NCBI RefSeq assembly: GCF_033958435.1 | Contig: NC_134150.1 | Span: 40,419,501 to 40,483,500 of the forward strand | DNA from: Carettochelys insculpta | Lineage: Eukaryota > Chordata > Testudines > Carettochelyidae | DNA length: 64,000 bases | Direction of reading: 5' to 3' | In this document: positions 1-12,415 of the stretch, one piece after another | Layout of the letters: each line of letters begins with the position of its first letter | How positions within the stretch are numbered: the stretch's first letter is position 1 | Position numbers and translations under genes: made by a program | Notes under the pieces: model-generated | Seen by the model: only the letters and a program-made list of their open reading frames with translations | The model's database searches: none | Told to the model about the DNA's origin: nothing

Positions 1-294
1 GTGACCAAATGCCAACAGCAAACCAAGAAAAGGGCATTAATTAGTTTTTGATGAAGGAACATGACCCTGTAGGAAACAGTACGTGCTGGCTGCTAGAAGA
101 GAGGTGTGCTCAGGCCACCGCCTGGACAGCTATTGCCACCCGATGTGCTATCTTTGGGGACCAGATTGCATTAGGTGTAGAAGTGTTTAATGCAGCATTG
201 TGGGCCAGGGATTCTATAGACCAGGGTGGACAACCAGTCAGAGACCAAGAGCCAAAATAGCTATGGAGAGTGTGTAAAGAGCCATGTATTATAT

Positions 295-376
295 ATTTAT
301 TGTTATGTATCCATAGACACATATTATAGACCTATCTATATATATACCTATAGATATATAAATATAAATATATAAT
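295..376. repeat. AT-rich simple repeat
   Basis: An almost pure A/T tract made of irregular TATA and ATATAAAT runs, visible by eye. It is a microsatellite-like low-complexity sequence inside an intron. Confidence 0.8.
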
Positions 377-380
377 ATAT

Positions 381-560
381 GGCTCAATGGCCTCCTCCCT
401 TCCCAGCGCCAGGCATCCCCAGCCCCTCTGCTTTAACCCAATCCTGCTCCTCTTCCTCTAGAGCCCAGACCCTTCCCACTCTAACTCAATGCCAGTGACT
501 CACTGGAGCTGCTGCCACCACGACCACCACGCGCTTCTCCCACCAAGCACTGGGGCACGT
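381..560. repeat. Pyrimidine-rich repeat related to 3232-3480
   Basis: The stretch contains CCAGGCATCCCCAGCCCC, TAACCCAATCCTGCTCC and a downstream CAATGCCAGTGACTCA segment followed by triplet-rich GCTGCTGCCACCACGACC. The same phrases in the same order recur at 3232-3500. The two loci therefore share one repeat family, probably the subterminal part of a decayed transposon. Family name unknown. Confidence 0.5.
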
Positions 561-1579
561 GTGCAGAGCGGCAAACGGCACTCCCAACACGTGGCTCCAA
601 GCAGGAGTGGCATTTAATTGCTGAAAGGGGTGCATGGGGCTCAAGAACCGCGGGCTGGCCACCACTGCTACAGACAGAAGCGGAGAGTCGGGGAAGAGTA
701 GAGGGTTACCACCGCCACTGTCAAGAATTAAGCACAGTGGAAGGCCATGAAGGCAAATCACTCTGGTTGCACGCACCCTCAGAGAGATACCATCCCCACA
801 GAAGCGTTGTCTATACTGGTTCAGACGGGATTTTCCAGAGGCCAACAGACAACAAACAAGATTAAGCTGATTCGGGGCCTTCTTTCTGACCCAGCCACAA
901 GACAAGACTGTCCGTCCAAGGGCACCGGGGGCGGAGGGAGGGGGGAGACACCAGCCCTTGTTGACTTCGGACTACTAGAACCCCGTAAGACTGTTGGGTG
1001 ACACTTGATGACATGAGTATACAGGAACATTTGTGTGTGTGCACATGTGTAGAGAGCTGAATTTATTTTTAGCATCACAAAAAGGCTGAATTGAGTCATC
1101 ATGATGAGTGGTGTTGAGATAAGATGACTTCATGACCAACATTTTGTTCTGCAACTGGCAGAGTCAACCCCTTATCTTGCTCAAAGCAAGAACATAAGAA
1201 GTTCCGCTATTAATTTTTTGGCAAGAAAACTCATTCAGTCATACTGAGAATGATGGAGAGGAGGAAATAATTTATCCTTATCATTTAAAATTTCAGGTGC
1301 GAAGGTACCACTGCTTTGTGTTTGCACTAGCTTGGAGCCTGTATGTTGTTTTTAAAGATGGTGGAAGCAACTCAGATAAGGTTGCACCATAGTATGTAAT
1401 TACCTGGCTCAAAAAAGAGTTGTGTGCATTACTGATCACATCTATTGATGCGCCATCCCACTAAGGTCACACAAGAAAAAAGTGGCAAGGCTATGAGATC
1501 CCTGGAATCTGAATTTCCGGTCCCCTCTCTAACCACCTACCCCCATGTTCTTCCTCAGCAAAATAGGACAGATACTCAC

Positions 1580-1705
1580 CCTTTCCCAGCTGCATGAAAC
1601 CAAGGACGATGATCAAAGCAAGAGCCAGCAGTTTTGCAGCTGCAAACACATCCTGGACGCGGGTGGCAGCTTTCACGCTGTAACAGTTCACTGCAGTGAG
1701 TAACA
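1580..1705 (-). CDS. SLC7A5: SLC7A5 (LAT1) coding exon 2
   Basis: This 126-bp exon encodes 42 codons' worth of the light chain of the heteromeric amino-acid exchanger LAT1. It is bounded by an acceptor ending TTTTTAG at 1706-1707 and a donor GTGAGTATC at 1571-1579. It enters in phase 1: the last base of exon 1 (C) joins TG to make Leu, giving [13 protein letters not shown] across the junction, which matches vertebrate LAT1. The peptide continues with [17 protein letters not shown] and [11 protein letters not shown], covering the TM4-TM5 part of the transporter, and ends at GKG with the donor splitting the next codon. Its length and both junction phases agree with the human gene. Substitutions against human are conservative. 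Exons 3 onward are outside the window. Confidence 0.96.
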
Positions 1706-2588
1706 CTAAAAAGAAAGAGATAAGGAGACACAAATCAATTTCCATTGCAACTAGAACACAGACAGACAGAAAGAAAAAGAAATATGCTCACAACTGCAGC
1801 CTTCTTAGGACTCTGCTTTCTAAAGACTTCGTAGAAAAGTTCTATATTATTATTACAGTACATTATATTAAGTAGTGTCCCTACATTATTTTAGTATATT
1901 CCCTCAACATCCACAAAGTCACAGATCTCTAACCCCTGGGAACACTTAAATGGTGCTGGGTCTGAATATGCCCGGGGTATATCATTCTATATAGTCAAAG
2001 GTTTACCTTGTTTTAGCTAACACAAGTTCGGAACTAAAAAATATTTAAGATACAATCATCTTGGGCCGAATCCCTCCTCAGCCCTATTTCTTGCCTTAAA
2101 GGTGATTACAACTCTACAGAGCAAGGGACATGCCCCTCTTAAGTGCCTCCTTAATATTATATTGTTATTAATAATAATAGTAATAACTGCAACTACTTAA
2201 TGTACATGACTTCAATACCTCCTAAACCAAACCTGCTGCTGCTCTAGTCAAGCCAGATTACATACAGTCACCATAGAAACAGAAGCTCCAGGAGCTATTT
2301 CCAGTGCTGGTCTATTACCTGTATTACAACAGCACATGACTGAAACTGAGGACACCTTGTGTTAGACAGTACAAAACCCATGGGAAGATACAGTCCTTCC
2401 CCGGAGGTGTTTGAAGTCTCAAATACAGAGTGGGAGAGAAAGGAAAAGCAACTTGTGAAAGTCTCAGTGAGGGTCAGCGGCAGAGCTGAAAATAGAAAAC
2501 AGGCCTCCCCTTTTCCACACCAGAACACAGTCCACTAGATGTGTGCTCAGCAACCTTTATCAACTCGTAGCACACTTTAGCACTCATT

Positions 2589-3217
2589 GGGTATGTCTAC
2601 ACTAGCCTGCTATTTCGAAGCAGCTGGCATAATGTTGAAACAGCACGCGTCGCCTTTACACGTGCCGTGTGCTATTTCGACATTGAAATTGACGTTAGGC
2701 GGTGAGATGTCGAAGTTGGGCATGTGTAGGTGATCCACATCCCGCTACTTCGAATAGCGGGGTCCTCCATGGTGGCCATCAGCTGAGGGGTTGAGAGACG
2801 CTCTGTCCAGCCCCTGCAGGGCTCTATGGTCACCACGTGCAGCAGTCCTTAGCCCAGGGCTTCTGGCTGCTGTTGCTGCAGCTGGGGGTCCATGCTGCAT
2901 GCACAGGGTCTGCAACTGGTTGTCAGCTCTGTGGATCTTGTGCTGTGCAGGGCAAGTGTGTCTGGGAGGGGCCCTTTAAGGGAGTGGCTTGGGGCGCTGC
3001 TGGCCCTTATTTTGATGGGGAGCGCTTGTGTGTGTGGACGCTCCACATTTCCTTCCGGGGCGGCTCCTTTTGATGTTCCCCGTCGCTACTTTGACGTTGA
3101 ACGTCGATGGCACCAACCCTGGAGGACGTGTAGACGATACGTGTCGAAGTAGCCTATTTCGATGTCCTTACTTCAAAATAGGCTACTTCAATGTAGTGTG
3201 CTAGTGTAGACGTAGCC
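2589..3217. mobile_element. Harbinger-type non-autonomous element, 629 bp
   Basis: The ends are inverted: GGGTATGTCTACACTAGC at the left, and at the right a sequence whose reverse complement begins GGCTACGTCTACACTAGC. The element is flanked by the 3-bp direct repeat ATT (2586-2588 and 3218-3220), the target-duplication length of PIF/Harbinger. The subterminal parts are rich in TTCGAA/TCGAAGT motifs. The interior is the reverse complement of part of the element at 19879-20590, sharing the start of a glutamine-rich reading frame (MDPQLQQQQPEAL). It has no intact gene. Confidence 0.8.
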
Positions 3218-3231
3218 ATTATAATTTAATG

Positions 3232-3480
3232 GCACACCCAATACATATAACCCAATCCTCTCCCTCTCCTCCAGAGCCGGGCACCCCCAGCTCCCCGCTC
3301 TAACCCAATCCCCGACCTCCACAGCCAGGCGCCTCCAGTTCCCCAGCTCGAATCCAATCCCCCACCTCTTCTCCACAGCCAGGCACCCCCAGCTCCACCC
3401 CACCCCCCACTCTAATTCAATGCCAGCAAGTCATCAGAGCTGCTGCTACTTCTGCTGCTGCCCTATAGCTGCCGCCACCA
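3232..3480. repeat. Minisatellite of about 50-bp units
   Basis: At least three imperfect units carry the phrase CCAGGCACCCCCAGCTCC followed by CTCTAACCCAATCC and CTCCACAG. It begins about 15 bp after the neighbouring Harbinger-type element ends. It is related to 381-560. Reading frames across it are repeat artefacts. Confidence 0.7.
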
Positions 3481-3499
3481 CCACGCATGCCAGCACCTC

Positions 3500-3615
3500 C
3501 AAGTTTGACACTTCAGAGTTGCCGCGAGGGAGAATTAGCCTAATGAAGTGCTGCGTATTCACCGCAGCACTTCATTAGTAATCTCCCATCGCCCTCATTA
3601 ACATGTGGAGACCCA
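3500..3615. mobile_element. Fragment of the 359-bp Harbinger MITE family
   Basis: Contains a near-perfect 15-bp inverted repeat (3541-3555 with 3563-3577, core TAATGAAGTGCTGC), followed by CTCATTAACATGTGG. The same arrangement, a palindrome around ATGAGGCACTGC and then CATTAACATGG, is found in the full copies at 29439-29797 and 58098-58455. Only the right half remains. Confidence 0.5.
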
Positions 3616-4751
3616 CCCTCAATCATCAGAACAGTTTTCATCCTGTGGTCAGGCTCTTTGCCCAGCAAAGGAGATGGGCAAATAGCACCAGGCGAACTTC
3701 AGTGGGCAGCAACCTCTAGTCTGTTCTACAGAACTCTCCTCTGTGTGAACCCAAATCTTAGTACATTGCCTCTCTCCAATGCAGGCACCCAATGCTTGCT
3801 CCAAAGCTTGGCTCCAGTTGTACCCAGCTTCCCCACCAGGGCCCAGGCCTGAATCTAGGCAGCCACTGAGTTGTCTGTGGGGGAAAATGATCTTGCTGAC
3901 ATTTTTCTTGAGCCACGATTTGGCACAGGGGCTAGTTCTGCTCCTCTCCCATGGGGGTCGCACTGTATATTTTTAGTCTTCAGAAGCCAGACTGAGTTTT
4001 CTAACAAGACATCACAGGGAAAAGTCAGCCTTGGGGGGCGGCATTTGTTCCAGGATGGGTCAGACTAAACCCCAGGCTACTGTACATTCCAATGCAGGGC
4101 TGTCATGCATTTACTTTCTGCAACAGGCATCTGCCTGCAAAACACAAAGCAGCCCCAGCCCCTCTCAAATGACAGCCAGCACAACCCACGCTCATAGGAT
4201 CCTCAGCCAGAGCCCAACAAAGTAACATTTCCCCAAGCACTGCAGTATACAGCTCATGCATTCAGTTCCCAGTTAAGCCGATGGCGCTGTGGGCTGGACA
4301 GGTGTGATTTTGGAGGCTCGTAGGCGGGGGAGGCAGGAGAGATCAAGAACTGGCTACAGCTTCACATGCACACCAGCTTCTCAGGCAGAAAAAAGGAGAA
4401 CACAAACAGGAGTGGGTGTGAGCAACATGTGACAGTCCTGCCCTGGACTGAACTCATTGGTGGAAAGGAGGAGAGAAATAACAGGTTACCAAATATGCCA
4501 GCTGATTGACCTGGAAGGAGTCACTGGGGGACATGCCTCTATAGAGAGAGTGTGACAGCGGAAAGCTGTGCTCTCATGCCATCATGGAGAACTATTATAT
4601 TCTATTATCCACAGTCAGGGCTGAGACGGTCACATTTTGATCTTTCTCTGCTTTGTTCGGATGGAATCCAGGCAACACGCAAAGACCACATGCCCAGCCT
4701 TCCCCAAGTGGCTGGGACGGCTTACAGGGCTCAGATGGTCCTATCCCTGCA

Positions 4752-5031
4752 AGGTTACATCTACCCTAGACTAAGAACGTCGACCCCAGAGACACAGTTC
4801 TAGCTACACCAATTGCACAGCTAAAACCGATGTAACTTTTCTGTCTATATGGGGGAAGGCTGATGGGAGAGTTTCTCCCATTGATCTCCCTTTCTCCTCA
4901 TGTCTTGCGAGGCCTGCAGGGGTTGACCACAACCCTTGGGAGGTCAATTTTGCGCGTCCATACTAGAAGTCAAACCTTGGAAGATCGACCTTGAGGAGGT
5001 CGATCTTCCAGGGTAGCGTAGACATATCCCC
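4752..5031. mobile_element. MITE-like element with TACATCTACCCTAG / TAGCGTAGACATA ends
   Basis: The left edge reads GGTTACATCTACCCTAGAC, and the reverse complement of the right edge reads GGATATGTCTACGCTACCC, a recognisable inverted pair. An internal GGAAGATCGACC/GGTCGATCTTCC palindrome lies near the right end. A shorter related piece occurs at about 51830-51890, next to another MITE. Target duplication not resolved. Confidence 0.5.
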
Positions 5032-6438
5032 CCTCGACGTCTTCACAATCAGCTCTTCTCCTTCCACCTCCCCACGGATTGGGTGCAGCTGCAGGTTCCA
5101 TTTCAGAGGTGGGGAGTGTTGATTTTCAGGTGGGAAATCCTCCAAGCAAGTTGGTACTTCCCACGGAATTTTTTTTAGAAAAAGGCATTATTCTCTTAAG
5201 TAGGTATTCCGTCCACCTCCCAACTAGCTCCTCAGTAAGCCCTCTCAGCTCCCTGCATGCAGCCTGGGCAGGCGAATCCCCAGGAGCTGGAGTCCACAGG
5301 GCACAGTGAGGCAAAGTTCAATCCAGCATTACCAGCAGCTGAACTGCTTTATCACTGTGGCGAGGTAGTGCCTACACACCCCGGAAGGGATCTGGGCCCC
5401 CGTGTGCTAATATCCACACTGTAGATGGTAAGAAAGGATAATCTCTTCTCCAAACTGCTGCACTGTGCTGTGAACAGCCTTGCTGAACCTTCTATTCATA
5501 TCCCTGGTTACAGCAGGCATAGCACAGGTGCAATGTTTGCGTGCAAGGGAAGGGGTTTTCTATTTTCAAAATACGAGGGAGGGGGGAGTGCTCACTTCCT
5601 TTCGTGTAGGGAGGGGACAAAGGAGACGGAATCTTGAATAACTCAGTCACCCAGGGACGTCCAGCCTGAATGTTAAAGGCTGATTTTTCTCCTCTGCTTG
5701 TTTGAAGTCACCGTTCCAAGCAGAGCTGTGCAGAAAGTCTAGGCACGCAGAAACTGCTGAGATCACACAAAGCATTAGGACAGGAACTGACAGACTGTGC
5801 GGTCGGACATGCTACTCAGCATCTGAACAAGCCAAAAACCTGAACTTCCAGACTAATGTACCCCAAACCAGCAGAATCATACTAGTGAAACTCCAGACTG
5901 TACCAATTGATATTCTACAAGCCAGCTAGTAGTATTTTTCTTCCCTCCTATGGACTTACAGCCAAGATCTCCAGCGATTAATAGAGCCTCACAGCTGCAC
6001 TCTATGACAATAAAGGGAGAGAAAGCTGATAGCTGAAGTGAGGTGAATGAGGGAGGGAAATACACATACAGTTATTCTTTTGCTTTTAAATGTTGAATTT
6101 ATGAGTTCCTGATTTGCACGTCATGGGGGCTAACAATCTGATAAAGCTGTTGCTTTACTCTTCCTGCGAACGTCACGTTCAGAAGATACACCCTGTGAAA
6201 GGCGTGTTCAGGGAGTTACAATGACTACCATCCTTCTGGAGGGGAGACTGTCGCTTGTGGAGCTGCGTGAATGTAGCTACGCATGCCCAGGCCCATCCAG
6301 TAACTGACGAAGGTTTCCTGTGCAGCTAAAAGTGAAGGGAAGGCACCCCCCCAATCCCATCATGTGTGGATCTGACAAATATCGTTGCTCTTAATGCTTG
6401 AATGAATCATTACAGTGAGTGTATTTCTTGGTGACTCA

Positions 6439-6465
6439 CAGCCCAGCCCAGCCCAGCCCAGCTCA
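6439..6465. repeat. (CAGCC)n microsatellite
   Basis: Five tandem copies of CAGCC/CAGCT read directly from the sequence. Confidence 0.8.
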
Positions 6466-7783
6466 GCAAGAGGGGACAATGATTGCATCATTCAATTCAG
6501 ACAGGGGGAAGAACTCAATGCAGCACACAGCATGGGCAGGAACACTTACCAGGAATGAAAGTTCTAGTGCTTAAACTCTGCCTCACCAAAGAATGCAACA
6601 GATGCTTGGCAGGAGCTTGAAAGCTGAGCAGACCACAGCCAGTACCACGTTAACTTTCTAGCCAGGCTCATGGTAGATTACTAGTCATTTTTAGACTGTG
6701 TGGGTTCTTAAAAGATCTCATTTAGGAATTATTCTGGGGAGGTCTCCTGCCTGTGCTACACAGGAGGTCAGAGCAGATGGCCACAATGATCTCTCCTGGC
6801 CCCAGAATCCACGATAGACAACGGGCACTAAAACAAAATCTTGGTGTTGTAACTCTCATGACAATTAGAGGGGCTCCTTTTAAAGCTCCTGTTTCTGGAG
6901 TCATGTGAATATGTGAGAATTTCAGCTTTCATCAAAAAACAAAAAAATCCCTCATGGCTGAAGACAAAAACCAAGCAAGTTTGAGACCCAAAGTCTCAAA
7001 AGTTAGAAGCCACTTTAGTAGAACCCAATGTGTGTGTGTAGTACAATTTTTAAGACAATCTGCTGGTTTTGGGTGCTGCAGACTCATGAGTTTGAATATT
7101 GGGGGTTTATGAAACAAATACTACATCCTGACCCACAGCTGCTCTGGTCTAGATGGAACATCCCTTGCAAGACCCCAAGTCTTCCCAAGTGGCTCCTCTG
7201 AGAGCAGATGTCATTCTCCGCTTCATCCTACAAGGGCTGCACTTCAGCTGACCGCCTTTAAGGTAGAGGAGAGAGCCCAGGACTGGGAATTGAATGCGCT
7301 GTAACAAGATGAGAAGCCCTCCCCCGCCACAGCAATTAAAACCCAAATAACAGGGCTCTTTTGCTACGTCTTTTTCAAGGGAGATAGGGCCTATCACCAT
7401 GACTCCTTAAAACACTAGCTACTGGCCTGACTTTGAGGTTATTCAATGGGAAAAGCAGCATTATCAAAGCTCAGCAGGAGCATGGCCAAGAGATAAAGCA
7501 CCTATCATGGTGCAACCAGTGAACACACACAATCTGCACCACACTATTTTCTGAGAAGGGGCAGTGTCAGGTTAGCTATTTTGTAGCCTAGCTCCCTGTC
7601 TGTGCAGGTGAGGCAACCTGGGGGTACATCAGGAGAACAAGTGACATTAACACACAGTAGCTTCCAACTTTTAGCACAGCCTGGAAGCAAATTCCAGGGA
7701 GAAATGAGCATTCACCTGAGTGAGCAAATGTGTTAAAATACAAACAGCCATCTTTAGCTGAGGATTTGAAAACCATGAGCTAA

Positions 7784-8271
7784 CAGAGGGGTGTCCAATA
7801 CGTTCACCACTCACCACATGTGCCAAATAGGACACTGTGTTGTAGCGAGTATGGGGGCGGCCAACCCACGGCTCTTGAGCTGCATGTGGCTCTCTGAGCC
7901 TTTAAATGTGGCTCCTGTTGAGAGCCACATGCGGGGAGTGACGTCTGCTCACTTCACGCAAACTCCCCTCTGCTTGGTGGGAGAAGCGCGTGGTGGCCCA
8001 GCGGCAGATCCAGCGAGCTGCGGGCAGAAGGGGGTGGGGTGGGGGCAGGGCATTTATTTAGAGGAGGTGGTCTGGAAGTGCCTGGCTCTGGGGAAGGAGA
8101 AAGGCATTTATTTGGTGGGGGGTGCCTGGCTCTGGGGGAGGGCATATATTTAGAGCCTGGAGGAGAGGGGCTAGGATTGCCTGGCTCTATGAAATTTTGC
8201 ATAATGTGGCGAATGTGGAAAGACGACAACCACAAGTGTGGCGGTCTTTGAATTCCTATTGGACACTGCTG
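7784..8271. mobile_element. hAT-like non-autonomous element
   Basis: Inverted ends: CAGAGGGGTGTCCAATA at the left, TATTGGACACTGCTG at the right. The reverse complement of the right end aligns with the left end except at a few positions. The interior has an AGCCACATGCGG segment with a nearby inverted partner typical of such MITEs, and GC-rich purine repeats at 8035-8170. No clear 8-bp target duplication remains. Confidence 0.55.
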
Positions 8272-8589
8272 ATTTAATGCTTTTAAGAAGACACTGTCTC
8301 CCCTAGTGTAGACAGGTCTTAGAGAATTCACATCCATTTCCTTTGTGACATTTCCATCAGCGTGCATGGTACGCTGGGGTCTCCTCCTGGCCCCGTTGCA
8401 TTCTCTGGTTGCACTCCAAACCATAGTGCTACAGACACTACACGGGGTTGCCTAAAAAGCCTTGGTGGAATCATTTGTACTCTCCCCTTTTTTAAAATTC
8501 ATCTTTAGCACCATGTTGGGTATGTTGGGCATTCATAGAGAAATTACTTGGATCAGCACACAGGACTGGGGAATCCTATGTTTTGCCCT

Positions 8590-8760
8590 GGCTCATGCAT
8601 TTTGTGGGCGGGAGCAAGTCATGACTGCTTTGTGCCTCAGCTTCCCCATCTGTGAAACAGGAATAATATTTGCCAGTCATGGAGGCATGCTGCAAAGTTA
8701 ATGTGTAGAAAGCACTCTCAGTGTCAGAAGTGCTATTCAAAGCACTAACATTGTCTCCTC
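8590..8760 (+). mobile_element. MIR/CORE-type SINE fragment
   Basis: Carries the MIR-like core order CAAGTCATGACTG, GTGCCTCAGCTTCCCCATCTG, AACAGGAATAATA, then AAAGCACT near the end. This matches the amniote-wide MIR signature. It has diverged and lacks a clear head. Confidence 0.65.
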
Positions 8761-9684
8761 TACTAGAGGGACAGACACTGTACAGACCCAAGGGCATCTC
8801 TAGAATACCAAAAAAACTCCACATCCCAGGCAGAGAGTCTTTGAGACTCCTCAGCTGACTTGAGCTTAGGGGCTAATGCTAAACACAGCAATGAAGATGA
8901 TCCTACATGCACCCTGCCTCTTTGCCAGGTTTCAGGACCCAGGTTCCAGCCCAAGTGGAAAAATCTACTACGATATTTCTAGCCCCACAGCAAAAGACAC
9001 AAGTTGATTGACCTGGGCTCAGAGACTCAACGCCCTTCTGCACTGTAGACATACTAGTAGATAGAACAGTAGCTGGGAAAGTTTCAGTGTGTCTTCAGGA
9101 CACTCGATGTTCAATATCTTAAGAGCCCATTGGTGGAAAGGGACAGGATTCTTTAATGCCTACAGGTTTATTCCTTTGATCTGAGACACTATAAATATAA
9201 AGCCAGGTTTGAGTGGCAGACAGTTATCTGGGGAAATTTCCATTCCTTTTAGTTCCCACTCAGCAAGCGTTGAGCTAATCATCCTATCTGAACCAAAAGG
9301 AAGGGTAGTTGCCCCTTCTTTGTTAGAGTCCTACCTGGCCTCTGCTTTAACCTGAATAGCTGCACAGCAGAGCCAGTCATTCTAAGGAGAATTTCGAGGG
9401 ATGGACTCGTCATGTCCTTCTTCAAGAGCTTAACAGAACAAGCTGCAATGATCTCATAAAAGGAGACAAAGCAAACTTGAAAACGTTTTATTGTGAAATC
9501 GCCCCCCACAGGAGAGGGTCTGCCCTCAAGGACCCATGCACCACTTCACACGATCTTCCCGACCTGTTCCCTCAAGCAACATTAAGGGCAGCAGATGCGA
9601 TAAGAAACTGGTGGGCAAAAGGCAGAACACCCGAGAGCCAAAGGATTTCAAGGATGGACAGCATGACTGTGTGCCTAAGGCACT

Positions 9685-9830
9685 AGACTGGGAGTCAGGA
9701 CTGTGGGTTGGGCAAGTCATGTCATCCGTGCCTCAGTTAGCCAGCTGTACAATGGGGATGATGCTTTCTTACCTCACATGAGAGACTGAGGACAAATTCA
9801 TTCATGTGTGTGATACCGCAGAGATGGGGC
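9685..9830 (+). mobile_element. MIR/CORE-type SINE fragment
   Basis: Contains CTAGACTGGGAGTCAGGA, GGGCAAGTCATGTCA, GCCTCAGTTAGCCAGCTGTA and CAATGGGGATGATG in the order of MIR. An old, unmobilised copy. Confidence 0.7.
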
Positions 9831-10557
9831 CCTCAAGCACTTACAGCTGACTCCATCGGGAACTAGCTTTCATGAATGAATTCCTTTAAATTAAAAAAAA
9901 ACCAAAAAACAAAAAAACCAGACACTTTTGAATATAACAGGATCACCAGCTGATAGCAGCATGAATAAAAATCCCTTCAAAAACGGGCCTAAAGAGTACG
10001 ACAACGCTCAGTCAGAACAGGAAAGCCCTTGCATACAGAAGCTGTCTGTAGAGCAGAGAATCCGTCTCTTCAACCTGCAGGGTTGTGGCTCTGCCCAAAG
10101 CAAACACTATTACTTACCCTGGCTTGCAGGCAAATGAGGACAAGTGCATCAGAAACACCGTGAGCTACACCCATAGCAGCTGCACAATGGGAATGGAAGA
10201 GTGACACCCAAGAAAATTCATAGTAGATTTCCAAGAACTAAAGGCTAAACTAAACTAAACTAAAGAATGTGGGCCAAAGACCACAAATCTAGAGCAGTTA
10301 GGACAACCACACAGGAATTTAAAAAACAAAACAAAACCAAAAACAAGCAAGCAACAAACCAAAAAGCCTTCTTTGGTTGTTACATTAGCTCAGTTCCTGT
10401 GGCAGGGAATCTGATTTGACCATGTGCAGTGCACAGAAAGGAGTTTTCTAAATATATGTGTGTATGATGTTTAGGACACTAATATGCACCTTTCATTTCA
10501 GGAAATCAAAGCTCTGTTAAATGTGAATAAAATCTCCAGGATGTAAATAGTATAACT

Positions 10558-10984
10558 CAGTGGTTCCCAACCTCTTGACTAGTATGGAACCCCAATCACC
10601 CCCGCAACCCATTTGCAGACCCCAAGGATTCCTGCAGACTGCTTGTGGACCCCATCAAAGCCAATTCTAGCCTCTAAGTACACTTCAGTAAATAAAAAAG
10701 AAACCACAATGTAGATTTTCAGACAGCGATTAATAACATTATTGGAAGATATTTAATTTTAAAATAATGATTCGTCGTAACTTTGCGATTTATTTAAAAA
10801 ACTTATTTTTCTATGATCTTTTGACCCTTGTTTAGCTTGCTGTATACACTGGTATGTTGCAAACCTCTTTCATGCTGTAACCGTAGTGAATGTAATTAAA
10901 TGTGATATTTATGCGCAACCAATTCTGTGGAATTGTTCGTCTCATTGAAGCGTGCCGTGTGACTGAAAAGGTTGGGAACCACTG
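10558..10984. mobile_element. hAT (Charlie-like) MITE, 427 bp
   Basis: Perfect 15-bp terminal inverted repeats: CAGTGGTTCCCAACC at the left and GGTTGGGAACCACTG at the right. These are the canonical type of hAT-Charlie ends. The AT-rich interior has no gene. The flanking 8-mers do not match, so the target duplication has decayed. Confidence 0.75.
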
Positions 10985-11754
10985 CACCATATACAGTATA
11001 GGTGTTGTGCGGATTCATATCCGAAATGTGCTTTAAGTGCTGAGCATTAATTGCAAAGCCATGCGGGGTCATTCTGAGCAGGTGGCTTTGCCAAAATTGT
11101 TCCCGGAGTGGTTCCAACCTGTTTATAAACAGCCCCATCCTCCAGCGTAGGCTGCTCCTCCTGCTGTTACTGAATTGCTGATTGAAGCCAAAGCTGCTTT
11201 ACTGGAAGAGCTGATGCATCCACCCCTGTTCCAAAATTTCCTTCTTAATAAGACGAGCTGAGTTCAACAACAACAACAACCAGGAGATGAAAGAGGAAGA
11301 GGACAACAGGGCATGGACCAGATATGAAATGGGCTCTGACGCTTCCAAGAGAGAACACAGCCTGGAAATACCATGTTTTAAGTCATGAGGAAAACAGATG
11401 CTACACAGTTACTCCACTCCATTCGGAGCAAGCAAGGGGAGTACTTTGCTAAGCACAGAGCGTGCAATGCTCAGTCACAGTCACCCACTGAATGTAGGGC
11501 AACCTAGTGTTCTCAGCAGGGTTCATGCCAGCCTGGAGTTACCAACTTTGGCTGGCTGAATTCCTGGGAGTTATAAATGACATCATCTTTCAAATCTTTC
11601 ACAGGGTTTTAAATTAGCTGTTAGCGTTCAAGAAAAATCAGAGTCATTGAGGACAGCTCTCTGAAAACATCTGTTTAAATGTGCGTCGGTAGCCACAAAA
11701 GCTAACCACTGGAAAGGTATTGATAAAACAGAAAATATCATAATACTGTGACCA

Positions 11755-12415
11755 AAATCAATGGTAAACACACACCTCGTGCAATTCCGGTCACCTCATC
11801 TTAAAAATGCCATATTAGAACGAGAAAAGTTAAGAGAAGGGTAAGAAAAATGATTAGGAGTATGGAACAGATTCAGTCTGTTCTACTGAGAACGGAGATG
11901 ACAGAGGCCACGTAGTACATGTAGAAAACGAACACAGAAACATTTACCCCTTCATATAAACACAAGAGCCAGGTGTCACTGAGTTAAATTAATAGGTAAC
12001 AGGTTTATAACAAACAAACAGAAGCACTTCTCCCCACAACGCACGGTCAGCCTGTAGAACTTGTTGCCAAAGGATGTCAGGAAACCCAAATGTTTGCATG
12101 GGTTCATTAAAGAGCTAGATGATTTCTTGGAGCACAGCTGCATGAAAAGTTATTAGCTAACATATTCAGGGATGCAACCTGTGGTCTGACTGTCCCTAAA
12201 ACTCTGGCTGTCAGACACTGGGACTGGAGAAACCAAGCGGGTGAGTTAACATCTTCGACTAGACCAACTGGCCCATATGACAGCTGAGGGATCACTGGAT
12301 AATTACTCCATTCTGTCCGCTCTCTGAGCACCTGGACTAGCAACTGTCAGAGGAGAAGATACTGGACAAGACGAATCATTGGTCCAACCCAGTACAGCCA
12401 TTCTTATGTAATAAA
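11755..12415 (+). mobile_element. CR1 LINE 3' end
   Basis: Diverged copy of the CR1 3' region. Segments such as AGAAGGGTAAGAAAAATGATTAGG, CTGTAGAACTTGTTGCCA, GGGTTCATTAAAGAGCTAGAT and the terminal CCCAGTACAGCCATTCTTATG occur in order on the plus strand. Truncated at its 5' side as usual for CR1. Confidence 0.75.

Larger units (their letters stand above)
1..1579 (-). other. SLC7A5: SLC7A5 intron 2 (partial)
   Basis: This stretch follows the donor of SLC7A5 coding exon 2 on the minus strand, so it is intron 2 running out of the window to the left. It holds an AT-rich microsatellite (295-376), a GC-rich stretch related to the minisatellite at 3232-3480 (about 381-560), and otherwise no exon or conserved motif that I can support. 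Open frames here are short and show no familiar domain. Confidence 0.8.
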
